The notes: generated by a model not told the origin, from the letters alone. A DNA stretch of 64,000 bases from Cupriavidus sp. (GCA_031180665.1 JAPSLP010000011.1:1-64000); one strand, 5' to 3'; positions 16,008-25,704 are shown, counted from the first letter of the stretch. Made by a program: numbers and translations.

Positions 16008-17836
16008 CTTGGCGCTCCTGCGGTCGCTACGGCAACGGGCTCGTCGATCGGTTCGACGGAGGGGGGCATGCGGTCCGCCACGGGCGCGGCGTCGGTCGCC
16101 ATGTCGTTAGGCATGCGGGCGTCGTCTCGGTTCGCGGCATCGCCTGCCGCATCGTTTGCGCCCGGCTTGGCGAGCTGGGCCGCGATGTCGTCGGCAATGC
16201 GCGCCGACAGGGCGACGATGGTCAGCGTCGGGTTGGCCTGTCCGGACGACGGAAATACCGCGCTGCTGGCGACGTACAGATTGTCGGTGCCGAACACGCG
16301 GCAGCGCGGGTCCACCACGCCGTCGCGCCAGTGCGCCGCCATGCGCGCGGTGCCGATCTGGTGAAAGCCGTCGGCGGCCTGCGCCAGCACCGCGTCGACG
16401 CGCTCAGGCTCCGGCATCCAGAATTCGAGCCGGCCGGCACCGGTCTTGCGCAGATGCCGATCGAGCAGCGCATGGCAGCGCACCACGGAATCGGCGTCCG
16501 CCTGCTGATAGCGCAGATCGATCCGCAGCCGGCGCATGCCGTGGCAGTCGGTACTGTCGGCCAGCGTCACGCGGCTCTCGCGCGAGGGCAGCTGCTCGGC
16601 GTGGTAGTGCAGCGCGTAGACATTGTTTGGGCTCGGCAGGAAGAAGCCGGGCAGACGCGGCCGCGCGAAGTAGCGCCGATAGACGAACGGTGGCACGAAC
16701 GTCGCGATCTTGGCCAGGTCCTTGCAGACATTGCGGACATGAGCACCGCGGTCCTTGCGCGCGCTGGCGTTGGCGACCAGTTTTGCAATCGCCGGCGGCG
16801 CAAGAAAGCGGCTGATCACCGGCGTGCACAGTGCAAGGTAGGCGAACGACAGGATGCCGTTGCCATGCGCAGGGTCCGCGGGGGGATGGTTGTCCAGCCA
16901 CATCGCGGTATTCAGCAACTGCTGTTCGCGTTGCACGCGGGCCGGCACGGTGAAACGCCGCCGCGCATAGAAGCCCTGCGCGTCGCGCTCGAAATGATAG
17001 ATGGTGCGCGCCGCCTCCGAGTCGAACCTGACGCTGGCGATCTTGCCGGAGATGTGGCCCATGTAGTGCCGGCCCAGCAGGCCGCTGCGATTGCCCAGGC
17101 GGTCGCCGTGCCGCGTATTGACGTTCAGCAGCAGCCGCGTCGCCTCGAGTCCGCCGCAGGCCAGCACGAAATGGTCCGCGACGATGCGCGTGCGCGCCGT
17201 GCCGCGGGCGACCACGATGCTGGCGATATGCTCGCGGTCCGCCGCGGGTTCGATATCGACGCAGGTGGCGCCCAGCAGCAGCTGCACGGTGGGTTCGCGC
17301 TCGAACCAGTCGCGATAGCGGCGCGCGAAGTTCGGTTCGCCGCTCCAGCGCTCCAGATCGGAGGCGATCACGTCGCCCGGCTGGAAGCGCGCGGTGATGG
17401 GACGGCCGGCCGATTCGGCGGCGAGGCGATCGAGCGTGAAGGCGGGCTGGCCGCAGTTGGCGTACTCGCAGGCGCGCGCGTAGTAGGGCGACAGGTCTTC
17501 GTAGCGGATCGGCCAGGCGGTGTCGGGCGCGTAGTCGCGTGCCTCGAAGTCGATCGGATCGAAGGGAATGCAGCGCCCGCCCCACAGCCACGACGTCCCG
17601 CCGAACGCGCGTCGCACGGCGTCCTGCATCGTCGCATGGCGGCGTGCATCGGCGATCTCCGCATCGCACATCGCCTGCGCTCCGCCCTCGTAGGTTTCGC
17701 CGCCGCTCTCGACCAGCATCACGGCGATGCCGCGGCGGGCGAGTTCCATGGCGCAGGTGATGCCGGCCGGCCCTGAACCGACCACGCAGACGGTCGTACG
17801 CAAGCTCGCTTGGTGCGAGGGGGGACGCAGTACCAT
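16004..17836 (-). CDS. GMC-family FAD oxidoreductase
   Basis: A flavoprotein of 610 residues that oxidises an alcohol or sugar substrate. The N-terminal Rossmann fold is at about residues 13-45 (TVCVVGSGPAGITCAMELAR, then ESGGE). The C-terminal GMC domain contains FHQIGTARM and the end motif DNLYVASSAVFPSSGQANP, which brings the catalytic His and the FAD-binding PTLTI segment. The frame is open 33 codons upstream, but the ATG of MVLRPPSH has a GGAG 8 bp before it and starts just ahead of the Rossmann fold. No signal peptide. It overlaps the aldo/keto reductase gene by 4 bp. Confidence 0.87.
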   Translation of the reverse strand: MVLRPPSHQASLRTTVCVVGSGPAGITCAMELARRGIAVMLVESGGETYEGGAQAMCDAEIADARRHATMQDAVRRAFGGTSWLWGGRCIPFDPIDFEARDYAPDTAWPIRYEDLSPYYARACEYANCGQPAFTLDRLAAESAGRPITARFQPGDVIASDLERWSGEPNFARRYRDWFEREPTVQLLLGATCVDIEPAADREHIASIVVARGTARTRIVADHFVLACGGLEATRLLLNVNTRHGDRLGNRSGLLGRHYMGHISGKIASVRFDSEAARTIYHFERDAQGFYARRRFTVPARVQREQQLLNTAMWLDNHPPADPAHGNGILSFAYLALCTPVISRFLAPPAIAKLVANASARKDRGAHVRNVCKDLAKIATFVPPFVYRRYFARPRLPGFFLPSPNNVYALHYHAEQLPSRESRVTLADSTDCHGMRRLRIDLRYQQADADSVVRCHALLDRHLRKTGAGRLEFWMPEPERVDAVLAQAADGFHQIGTARMAAHWRDGVVDPRCRVFGTDNLYVASSAVFPSSGQANPTLTIVALSARIADDIAAQLAKPGANDAAGDAANRDDARMPNDMATDAAPVADRMPPSVEPIDEPVAVATAGAPR

Positions 17837-18105
17837 GGGAGGTTCTCCGGCAGCGTGGCGATCGCGGGATGACGCGGTACGGCCTGCCGTGCGCCCAGGT
17901 GGGGCGCGAGAGGCATGGGCCGGTTCGACACGCACAATCTATGGGTCGGGTTGACCAGCGTCCGTGCGCTGCCACACGCAGTGTTGCGCTGCGCAAGAGC
18001 GCGTGCCAGCGCAGCGCCTGTGCGAGGGATCGTTGCGCAGGCCGGCGTGATGTTGCGCGTGCCGGCCTGCGCGATTTCCCGGTCCCGCTGCGGTTGCAGG
18101 ACGCC

Positions 18106-21100
18106 TCAGGCAGCGTGCTCGAGCATGCCGATCTCGCGGGTGGCGACCGACAGCATCGACAGCCCGGTGGCACCGGCCGCACGCTGGTCGGCCAGCATGC
18201 GGCCGAAGCGTTCCAGCGGCGCGTGCCGGGCCTGGCGCCAGCGCTCGATCAGGCCGTCGGCGCTCTCTTCGCGCGCGGTGGGGCCGGCCTGCTGCAGCAC
18301 GCTGACGGTCAGCGCGCGCTTGAGCCGGTCCAGATCGTCCAGCGTGGTGGTACGCGCGAGCAGATCCCAATGCGTGTCCGCCGGCAGCGCCTGGGCGCGT
18401 TCGCGCAGCCAGCCGAAGCTCAGATGCCGGTCCAGCGCGAAATAGACGTCGGCGACCTGGGCCAGGCTGCGCTCGCAGCCCGAGGCCACCTCGGCGATAT
18501 CGAGCGCGGCGACGGCAATATCGCCAGCGGCGACCTGCAGGGCCAGGGCGTCGTCGATGCCCAGCGCGGTCAGCGACTCGCGCCGCTGGGTCAGCGCGGC
18601 GGCCTCGTGCTCGGCCAGCAGCGTCGGCAGCCGCGGCGTCAGCCAGACGGCCGCGGCGGCGTAGTCGGGACGCGTGCCCGCCGGCGCACCGTTGCTCGGG
18701 CGGCGCCGCAGCAGCCATAGCGTCGCCCCCTCCAGCAGCCGCGCCAGGCCGGCGAACATGCCGGCCTGCACTTCGTCGGCGACGCGGTTGTCGAGCCCAT
18801 CGATGGCCTGCCATAGCCCGGTCAGTCCGAACACATCGCGCGCGGTCAGGCAGGCGCGCACGATATCGGCGGGCCGTGCATCGGTCTCCTCCATCATCCG
18901 GTGCACGAAGGTCGGGCCGACGCGGTTGACCAGCGTGTTGGTCAGATACGTGGCAAGAATCTCGCGCCGCAGCGGGTGCCGCTGCATCGAGTCGGCGTAG
19001 CGTGCGCGCAGTGGCTGCGGGAAGTAGTCGGAGAGCAGGCCGGCCACCGTCGGGTCTTCCGGCACGTCGGAGGCGAGCAGCGCGTCGTACAACCACATCT
19101 TGCTGTAAGCGAGCAGCACCGCGCGCTCGGGCGAGGTCAGCCCCAGCCCGGCGGCCTTGCGCTCGACGATCTCGTCGTCGGGCGGCAGGAATTCGATCGC
19201 GCGATTGAGCCGGCCCGCGCGTTCGAGCGCGCGCATCAGCCGGGCCTCGATATCGAGCAGCTCGGTGGCGCGCCGGTTGGCGATCGACAGCGCCTGGGTC
19301 TGGTAGTAGTTGTCCTGCAGCACCAGTGCCGCCACTTCGTCGGTCATCTCGGCCAGCAGCTTGTTGCGCTGCTTGTCCGTCATCTCGCCGTCGGCCACCA
19401 CCAGCCCCAGCAGGATCTTGATGTTGACCTCGTGGTCGGAGCAGTCGACACCGGCCGAGTTGTCGATCGCGTCGGTATGGATGCGTCCGCCCGCGCGCGC
19501 ATATTCGATACGGCCCAACTGCGTGAAGCCGAGGTTGCCGCCTTCGCCGACCACCTTGCAGCGCAGGGCCGCGCCATTGACGCGCACGGCGTCGTTGGCG
19601 CGATCGCCGACCTGCTGGTGGGTCTCGTCGGTGGCCTTGACGTAGGTGCCGATGCCGCCGTTGTAGAGCAGGTCGACCGGCGCGGTCAGGATCGCCTGGA
19701 TCAGCTCGGCCGGCGTCAGCGCGGTCGCCTCGATGCCGAGCGCGGCGCGCACCTGCGGCGTCAGCGCGATGGTCTTGGCGCTGCGCGGATGCACGCCGCC
19801 GCCGGCCGAGATCTTGCCCGCATCGTAGTCGGCCCAGCTCGAGCGCGGCAGCGCGAACAGCCGGCGCCGCTCCTGCAGGCTGACGGCGGGATCCGGGTCC
19901 GGGTCCAGGAAGATATGGCGATGGTCGAATGCGGCCAGCAGCCGGATATGGGGCGAGAGCAACATGCCGTTGCCGAACACGTCGCCGGACATGTCGCCGA
20001 TGCCGACCACGGTGAAATCGGTCGACTGGATGTCGGTGCCGAGCTCGCGGAAATGCCGCTTGACCGATTCCCAGGCGCCGCGCGCGGTGATCGCCATCTT
20101 CTTGTGGTCGTAGCCCACCGAGCCGCCCGAGGCGAAGGCGTCGCCGAGCCAGAAGCCGTATTCCCCGGAGATCGCGTTGGCATAGTCGGAAAAGCTGGCG
20201 GTGCCCTTGTCGGCGGCGACCACGAGATAGGGGTCGTCGTCATCGTGGCGCACCACCTGGGGCGGCGGCACCACCGCGCCGCCGGCGAGGTTGTCGGTGA
20301 CATCGAGCAGGCCGCGCAGGAACGTCTGATAGCACGCCACCCCTTCGGCCATCCACGCATCACGATCGGTGGGCGAGGGCGGGCGCTTGACGACGAAACC
20401 ACCCTTGGAGCCGACCGGCACGATCACGGTGTTCTTGACCATCTGCGCCTTCATCAGGCCCAGCACCTCGGTGCGGAAATCCTCGCGGCGATCGGACCAG
20501 CGCAGTCCGCCGCGCGCGACGCGGCCGCCGCGCAGATGCACGCCCTCGACGCGCGGCGAGTAGACCCAGATCTCGAACATCGGCCGCGGCTCAGGCAAGC
20601 CGGCGATGCGGGCCGGATCGAGCTTGAACGACAGGCAGGGACGGGGCGTGCCGTCGGCGCTCTGGCCGAAGCAATTGGTGCGCGTGGTGGCCTGGATCAC
20701 GCCGAGGAACTGGCGCAGGATGCGGTCCTCGTCGAGATTGGGCACCTGGTCGAGCGCGGCGCCGATCGCCTCCAGCAACTGCGCGCAGCGCGCCTCGCGC
20801 GCAGGTGCCGAGCCCGCGACGCTGGCCGGATCGATGGCCGGATCGAAGCGTGCCCCGAACAGCGCCACCAGCAGGGCCGCGATGCGCGGATTGCCGGTCA
20901 GAGCACGTTCGATATAGGCGTCGCTGAACGTCGAGCCGACCTGGCGCAGGTACTTGGCGTAGGCGCGCAGGATCGTCACGTCGCGCGCGGGCATCTCGGC
21001 CAGCAGCACCAGCCGGTTCAGGTCGTCGTTCTCGATCGTGCCATCCCAGGCGCGGGCGAAGGCGTCCTCGAACAGGTCCTTGGCGCGTGCCATGTCCAGC

Positions 21101-22977
21101 TCGGCGCCGCCGACCAGTTCGAGGCCGAAGTCATGGATCCACAGCGGCGCGCCCTCGTCGGGCTCGATCCGGTAGGGTCGTTCCTCGTGCACGCGCACGC
21201 CGAGATGCTCGAGCATCGGCAGGCTGTGCGACAGCGCGATCGGCTCGCCGGCGCGGTAGACCTTGAAGCGGAACGCGCCCGGCGGCGCCTCGATCGGCCG
21301 GTACAGGTTCATCGACAGGCCGCTGCGCCGCCGCGCCTGCTCCATCAGCTCGATGTCGCGCACCGCGGTGCGCGCGGGGTAGTCCTCGCGATAGCCGGCC
21401 GGAAAGGAGTCGCCGTAGCGGCGCAGCAGCCGGTTGCCCTGTTCCTCGCCCGCCTTGTCGAGCAGCGCCACCGCGAGATCGTCCTGCCAGCGGCGCGTCG
21501 CCGCGACGATGCGTTCCTCCAGCGCCCGGGTATCGACCTCGGGCATGGTGCCGGGCTCGCCCCGCACGGTCAGATGGATGCGCGCCAGCGGCGACTCGGA
21601 CAACTGCGGCGTGAACTCGCAACTGGTGCCGCCGAACGCCTGCATCAGCAGCTTCTGGATGCGCTGGCGCAGGTCGGTGTTGTACTTGTCGCGCGGCACG
21701 AATACCAGGCAGGAGACGAAGCGGTCGAAACGGTCGCGCCGCACGAACAGCCGGATCCGCTGGTGTTCCTGCAGCCGCAGGATGCCCAGCGCGATGTCGA
21801 ACAGCTCCTCCTCGCTGGCCTGGAACAGTTCGTCGCGCGGATACTGCTCGAGGATCGTGACCAGCGACTTGTACAGATGGCCGCGCTGCAGGAAGCCCGC
21901 GCGCGCCAGGATATGGGCGCATTTGCGGCGCACCAGCGGAATCTCGCTGGTCGAGACCATGTACGTGGTCGAGGTGTAGAGCCCGAGAAAGCGCCGTTCG
22001 CCGAACAGCTTGCCTTCGGCATCGAGCAGCTTGATGCCGATATAGTCCAGATAGCCCGGCCGATGCACGGTCGAGCGCGAGTTGGCCTTGGTCAGGAAGA
22101 TCGGTGCCTCGCCCTGGATGATGCTGGTCGCGGCGGGCGGCAGCGGCGTCAGGTCCTCGGCCGTCGGTGCACGCCGGCTCTCGCGCAGGATGCCGGCGCC
22201 CGAGCCGGCCACGCCGCGCAGCCAGAAGCGCCCATCCTGTTCGACCAGCTGGTAGTCGCGATGGCCGAGGAAGCAGAAGTGGTCATCGACCATCCATTGC
22301 AGCAGCGCGCATGCTTCGGCCGTATCGCCTTGGTTGCCGCCGGGCAGCCGCTGCAAATCGGCGATGCTGGCGCGCGCGATGTCCAGCATTTTTGGCCAGT
22401 CCTCGACCGCCGCGCGTACATCGCCGAGGATGCGCGTGATGCCGGCCCGCAGCGCTTCGAGTTGTGCCGGTTCGCTGCAGCGATCGACCTCGAAGTGGAT
22501 GAACGATTCGAGCCGCGATTCGGGGTCGGGCGCCTTGTCGCCGCCCAGCGCGATGCGTGCGATGCCGCCGTCCTTGCCGCGCCAGACGCGGAACACCGGA
22601 TGAAAGGCCGAATGCAGCGTCAGCCCATGCCGGTTGATCTCCATCGTGACCGAGTCGACCAGGAACGGCATGTCGTCGTTGACCATCTCGATCACGGTGT
22701 GGTCCGAATGCCAGCCGTGCTGTTCGAGATTGGGGTTGTAGACGCGCACCTGCGCGCTGCCCGGCACGAAGCGCTGCGCGGTGTGCCAATGCGCCATCGC
22801 GGCGCCATAGAGGTCGGCGATGTCGCGCTCGGCCAGGTCCTCGGCATCGGACACGTCGTAGTAGTGTCGCAGCAGCGGTTCGGCGATGGCGAAAGCGGCC
22901 TCGGGCAGGCGCACCCGAGCGAACTCCACCAGATCGGCCAGTTGTCGTTCGACGCGTTCTTCGCTGTCCGCTTGCAT
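18106..22977 (-). CDS. gdhB: NAD-specific glutamate dehydrogenase, large (180 kDa) type
   Basis: Catabolic deamination of glutamate to 2-oxoglutarate and ammonia with NAD+. The 1623 residues match the large GDH_2 class: a long N-terminal regulatory region with ACT-like folds, the catalytic core with the substrate lysine segment PVGSKGGFVVKR near residue 857, the nucleotide-binding loop VVGIGDMSGDVFGNGML near 990, and a long helical C-terminal region. A good AAGGAGAG precedes the ATG. A 1389-codon open frame runs antisense through almost the whole gene, a common high-GC artefact. It stands alone in its transcript direction, followed by 269 bp to the GMC gene. Confidence 0.95.
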   Translation of the reverse strand: MQADSEERVERQLADLVEFARVRLPEAAFAIAEPLLRHYYDVSDAEDLAERDIADLYGAAMAHWHTAQRFVPGSAQVRVYNPNLEQHGWHSDHTVIEMVNDDMPFLVDSVTMEINRHGLTLHSAFHPVFRVWRGKDGGIARIALGGDKAPDPESRLESFIHFEVDRCSEPAQLEALRAGITRILGDVRAAVEDWPKMLDIARASIADLQRLPGGNQGDTAEACALLQWMVDDHFCFLGHRDYQLVEQDGRFWLRGVAGSGAGILRESRRAPTAEDLTPLPPAATSIIQGEAPIFLTKANSRSTVHRPGYLDYIGIKLLDAEGKLFGERRFLGLYTSTTYMVSTSEIPLVRRKCAHILARAGFLQRGHLYKSLVTILEQYPRDELFQASEEELFDIALGILRLQEHQRIRLFVRRDRFDRFVSCLVFVPRDKYNTDLRQRIQKLLMQAFGGTSCEFTPQLSESPLARIHLTVRGEPGTMPEVDTRALEERIVAATRRWQDDLAVALLDKAGEEQGNRLLRRYGDSFPAGYREDYPARTAVRDIELMEQARRRSGLSMNLYRPIEAPPGAFRFKVYRAGEPIALSHSLPMLEHLGVRVHEERPYRIEPDEGAPLWIHDFGLELVGGAELDMARAKDLFEDAFARAWDGTIENDDLNRLVLLAEMPARDVTILRAYAKYLRQVGSTFSDAYIERALTGNPRIAALLVALFGARFDPAIDPASVAGSAPAREARCAQLLEAIGAALDQVPNLDEDRILRQFLGVIQATTRTNCFGQSADGTPRPCLSFKLDPARIAGLPEPRPMFEIWVYSPRVEGVHLRGGRVARGGLRWSDRREDFRTEVLGLMKAQMVKNTVIVPVGSKGGFVVKRPPSPTDRDAWMAEGVACYQTFLRGLLDVTDNLAGGAVVPPPQVVRHDDDDPYLVVAADKGTASFSDYANAISGEYGFWLGDAFASGGSVGYDHKKMAITARGAWESVKRHFRELGTDIQSTDFTVVGIGDMSGDVFGNGMLLSPHIRLLAAFDHRHIFLDPDPDPAVSLQERRRLFALPRSSWADYDAGKISAGGGVHPRSAKTIALTPQVRAALGIEATALTPAELIQAILTAPVDLLYNGGIGTYVKATDETHQQVGDRANDAVRVNGAALRCKVVGEGGNLGFTQLGRIEYARAGGRIHTDAIDNSAGVDCSDHEVNIKILLGLVVADGEMTDKQRNKLLAEMTDEVAALVLQDNYYQTQALSIANRRATELLDIEARLMRALERAGRLNRAIEFLPPDDEIVERKAAGLGLTSPERAVLLAYSKMWLYDALLASDVPEDPTVAGLLSDYFPQPLRARYADSMQRHPLRREILATYLTNTLVNRVGPTFVHRMMEETDARPADIVRACLTARDVFGLTGLWQAIDGLDNRVADEVQAGMFAGLARLLEGATLWLLRRRPSNGAPAGTRPDYAAAAVWLTPRLPTLLAEHEAAALTQRRESLTALGIDDALALQVAAGDIAVAALDIAEVASGCERSLAQVADVYFALDRHLSFGWLRERAQALPADTHWDLLARTTTLDDLDRLKRALTVSVLQQAGPTAREESADGLIERWRQARHAPLERFGRMLADQRAAGATGLSMLSVATREIGMLEHAA

Positions 22978-23177
22978 GATCTCTCCTTGGGGAAAGCCGC
23001 TGCCGATCGTATCGACACGATGCGCCGCACCCTGTCAGCGCAGGGTGCGAGTGCCGGTGCCTGCTCTTAATGTAGAGCAAAAACACGGCGGCGGCGGGAA
23101 AGGGGGAGAGCGGGACGGGCAAGTGCCCGGTGGGGGACCGGCATGGCCGGTGCTGCGAGGGGGCAGCGTGGGAAAGG

Positions 23178-23237
23178 GACGAACCGCGGACGAACGCGGA
23201 CGAACCGCGGACGAACCGCCCCCGATCGGGGCGGTTC
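23178..23237. repeat. GGACGAACCGC tandem units and a GC-rich palindrome
   Basis: About four units of GGACGAACCGC-type sequence (one is shortened) lead into the palindrome GAACCGCCCC-CGATC-GGGGCGGTTC at 23213-23237. The hairpin lies 20 bp after the stop of the Bug gene on the minus strand and could end or stabilise its transcript, although no T-run follows. Confidence 0.6.
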
Positions 23238-23257
23238 GCCGTACGCCGATGCTGGAT

Positions 23258-24235
23258 TTACTCCAGCGTGATCTTCTGCTCCTGCGCGATCTTCTTGCGC
23301 AGTTCCAGTTCACGCTTGATCTGGGCGGCGAACTGCTGCGGCGTGTTGCCGTCCGGATAGGCGCCGCTCTCGGTCAGCCGACGCTTGGCGGCCGGGTCCT
23401 GCAGGGCCTTGACGGCGGCGTCGTGCAGGCGCGCCACGATCGCGGGCGGCGTACCGGCCGGCGCGACCAGCCCGTACCAGGCCATATTGTTGTTGTCCTT
23501 CATGCCTTCCTCGGCGAAGGTCGGCACATCGGGCAGGCCCTCGACGCGCTTGGGCGCCGCCACCGCGAGCGCGCGCAGCTTGCCGGCCTGGATATGCGGC
23601 ATCGACGAGGGCAGGTTGTCGAACTGGCCGCTGACCTGGCCGGCCAGCGTGTCGTTCAGCGCCGGGCCCGAGCCGCGGTACGGCACGTGGACCATGTCGG
23701 TCTTGGTGGTCAGCTTGAACAGCTCGCCGTCCAGATGCGAGATGCTGCCCTTGCCGGCCGACGCGTAGCTGTACTTGCCGGGCTCGGCGCGCAGCAGCGC
23801 GATGAACTCCTTCAGGTTCTTGGCCGGCACCTTCGGATTGACCGTCAGTACGTTCGGCACGTTGACCAGGTTGGTGATCGGTGCGAAATCCTTCAGCGGA
23901 TCGTACGGGTTCTTCGGATTGGTGGCCGGGTTGGTCGCCATCGTGCTGACCGTGGCGATGCCGATCGTGTAGCCGTCCGGGGTCGACTTGGCGAGCGCGT
24001 CGGCGCCGATCGCGCCACCGCCGCCGCCACGGTTCTCGACCACCACGGGCTGGCCCAGCGCGCGGCCCAGCGCATCGGACACGGCCCGGGCGACGATATC
24101 GGTGGTGCCGCCGGCGGCGAACGGAACGATCAGCCGCACCGGCTTGTTGGGATAGGCCTGGGCGTGCGCGACGCCATGGGTCAGGCCGAGTGCGGCCAGG
24201 CAGGCTGCCACGCTGGCGGTCAATGCGGATTTCAA
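23258..24235 (-). CDS. Bug-type tripartite tricarboxylate transporter receptor
   Basis: A periplasmic substrate-binding protein of 325 residues. Motifs of the family are YPNKPVRLIVPFAAGGTTDI at the mature N-terminus, the loop VENRGGGGGAIGADAL, and FAPITNL with VPYRGSGPALNDTLAGQV. The signal peptide is LKSALTASVAACLAALGL ending AHAQA. The start chosen is a TTG: GGAGG lies 5 bp upstream of it. The alternative ATG four codons earlier overlaps that GGAGG and has no ribosome site of its own. No TctA/TctB membrane genes are nearby, as usual for orphan Bug proteins; the ligand is unknown. Confidence 0.88.
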   Translation of the reverse strand: MKSALTASVAACLAALGLTHGVAHAQAYPNKPVRLIVPFAAGGTTDIVARAVSDALGRALGQPVVVENRGGGGGAIGADALAKSTPDGYTIGIATVSTMATNPATNPKNPYDPLKDFAPITNLVNVPNVLTVNPKVPAKNLKEFIALLRAEPGKYSYASAGKGSISHLDGELFKLTTKTDMVHVPYRGSGPALNDTLAGQVSGQFDNLPSSMPHIQAGKLRALAVAAPKRVEGLPDVPTFAEEGMKDNNNMAWYGLVAPAGTPPAIVARLHDAAVKALQDPAAKRRLTESGAYPDGNTPQQFAAQIKRELELRKKIAQEQKITLE

Positions 24236-24444
24236 GAATGCCTCCATCTGTTGCGTTGGCCGGCGCTTCGCGCGGAGGGCGGGGCGCCGGTCGGGGTTGG
24301 GCGCGGTTCCGTATTGCGGAACTTGGTTTCGTAATATGCCCGGACCGGCATTCAACCCGGAAAGGCGCGGAGGGGGTATCCGTAACAACCCGTAACAACG
24401 GGCGACGACGCGTCGGGCCGCGGCGGCTGGAAGAGGAAAAACAA

Positions 24445-24475
24445 AAAGGCCGGGCTGCGATGCAGTCCGGCCTTT
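24445..24475 (-). terminator. Terminator of tRNA-Lys copy 1
   Basis: GGCCGG...CCGGCC stem with CTGC/GCAG extension, followed on the minus strand by five T, G, then more T. It lies 12 bp after the tRNA 3' end. Confidence 0.85.
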
Positions 24476-24487
24476 CGAGCAATTCGG

Positions 24488-24563
24488 TGGTGGGGCGTGA
24501 GTGACTCGAACACTCGACCTACGGATTAAGAGTCCGCTGCTCTACCAACTGAGCTAACGCCCC
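24488..24563 (-). tRNA. tRNA-Lys (anticodon CTT), copy 1
   Basis: A 76-nt cloverleaf with acceptor stem GGGGCGT/ACGCCCC, anticodon stem GCGGA/TCCGT with loop CTCTTAA (anticodon CTT, reading AAG), T-loop TTCGAGT and encoded CCA. It is identical by eye to the copy at 27278-27353, which lies in the same orientation. Confidence 0.96.
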
Positions 24564-24576
24564 AACGAAGTCCGCT

Positions 24577-24605
24577 ATTCTAGCGTGGACCTTTTGGGTT
24601 TGCAA
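24577..24605 (-). promoter_or_regulatory. Sigma-70 promoter of tRNA-Lys copy 1
   Basis: On the minus strand TTGCAA, 17 bp, TAGAAT, with the -10 box ending 13 bp before the tRNA. The stretch from the -10 box to the tRNA is shared with copy 2. Confidence 0.72.
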
Positions 24606-24717
24606 GCCCCGAAGCGATGCCGGCGGCGCCTGGCGTTGCGCTCGGCGCGCGCGGCTACAATGCCCCGCTGCGCGCGCGGCCCGCCGCCGCGCCGCCATTC
24701 GCCGGAGACCTGGACCG

Positions 24718-25629
24718 ATGCATGCCCGCGTGTTGCGCTATCTGGATGAAGTGGTCCGCCGCGGTTCGATCCGCAAGGCGGCCGAAGCGCTGCACGTCGC
24801 GCCGACCGCCATCAACCGGCAAATTCTCGATCTGGAGGCGGAACTGGGCGCGCCGCTGTTCGAGCGCATCCAGCGCCGGCTGCGGCTGACGCCGCTCGGT
24901 GAGATGGTGCTGGCCCACGTGCGGCAGACGCTGCGCGAGCACGACGTGCTGCGCGAACGCATCGCCGCCTACAACGCGGGGCAGCAGGGCATCGTCACGG
25001 TAGCCACCACCGCCGGGCTGGCGGGATCCCTGTTGCCTGCGCTGGTTCACGATTTCCGCCGCCGCCATCCCGGCATCGTGGTGCGCGTGCTGGACCTGCC
25101 GGTAGCCGAGATCGTCGCGGCGTTGGCCGAGGGCCACGCGGAGCTCGGGCTGGGCTACGACCTGGCGTCGACGCCGGCCTTCGCCACACTGGCCGCAGGC
25201 GAATGGCCGATCGGCGCGGTGGTCGCGCCCGGCCATCCGCTGGCCGAGCAATCGTCCGCCCTGCTGGCCGAGTGTGTCGGCTATCCGCTGATCCTGCCGG
25301 TGGCGACGATGTCGATCCGCGGGCTGCTCGACGATGCCTTCGTCCGCGCGGCGATTCCGGTGCCACCGGCGGTCGAGGCCAGTTCCACCGTGCTGATGCG
25401 CCGGCTCGTGATGCTGGGGGCCGGCATCGCGCTGCTCAATCCGCTCGATGCCATCGAGGAACTGGAGGCGGGCACGCTGGTATTCGTGCCGTTGCGCGAT
25501 CCGGCCTTGCCGCTGCAACGGCTGACGTTGTTCACGCGGGCACGCGGCCCGCTGGATTCGGCGGTCTCGCTGATGGCCGAGCGGATCGCGACCGCGCTGA
25601 CGGCGCTGTCCGGCGGGGCGGGACGTTAG
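24718..25629 (+). CDS. LysR-family transcriptional regulator
   Basis: A 303-residue regulator. The N-terminal winged helix is at about residues 3-60 (LRYLDEVVRRGSIRKAAEAL, HVAPTAINRQILDLEAELG). The periplasmic-binding-protein-like effector domain follows from about 90 (GIVTVATTAGLAGSLLPALV). GGAGACC precedes the ATG. The gene points towards the amidohydrolase 158 bp downstream and probably controls it; a perfect 7-bp inverted repeat lies in that gap. It sits between the two tRNA-Lys copies. Confidence 0.9.
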   Translation: MHARVLRYLDEVVRRGSIRKAAEALHVAPTAINRQILDLEAELGAPLFERIQRRLRLTPLGEMVLAHVRQTLREHDVLRERIAAYNAGQQGIVTVATTAGLAGSLLPALVHDFRRRHPGIVVRVLDLPVAEIVAALAEGHAELGLGYDLASTPAFATLAAGEWPIGAVVAPGHPLAEQSSALLAECVGYPLILPVATMSIRGLLDDAFVRAAIPVPPAVEASSTVLMRRLVMLGAGIALLNPLDAIEELEAGTLVFVPLRDPALPLQRLTLFTRARGPLDSAVSLMAERIATALTALSGGAGR

Positions 25630-25681
25630 CGTCGGCAATCCGTCGGAGAAAAGCATCCGGGGGCGTTGGCGTGGTGTGGCA

Positions 25682-25704
25682 GGTGTGCGCGCAATGTGCA
25701 CACC
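25682..25704. promoter_or_regulatory. Inverted repeat upstream of the amidohydrolase gene
   Basis: GGTGTGC, nine bases, GCACACC: a perfect 7-bp dyad 84 bp before the ATG of the amidohydrolase. It is a candidate operator for the LysR protein encoded just upstream; binding has not been shown. Confidence 0.5.

Noticed and set aside
18901..23070. A 1389-codon open frame antisense to gdhB
   Set aside because: Same cause as above; the sense strand encodes a complete large glutamate dehydrogenase with its ribosome site.
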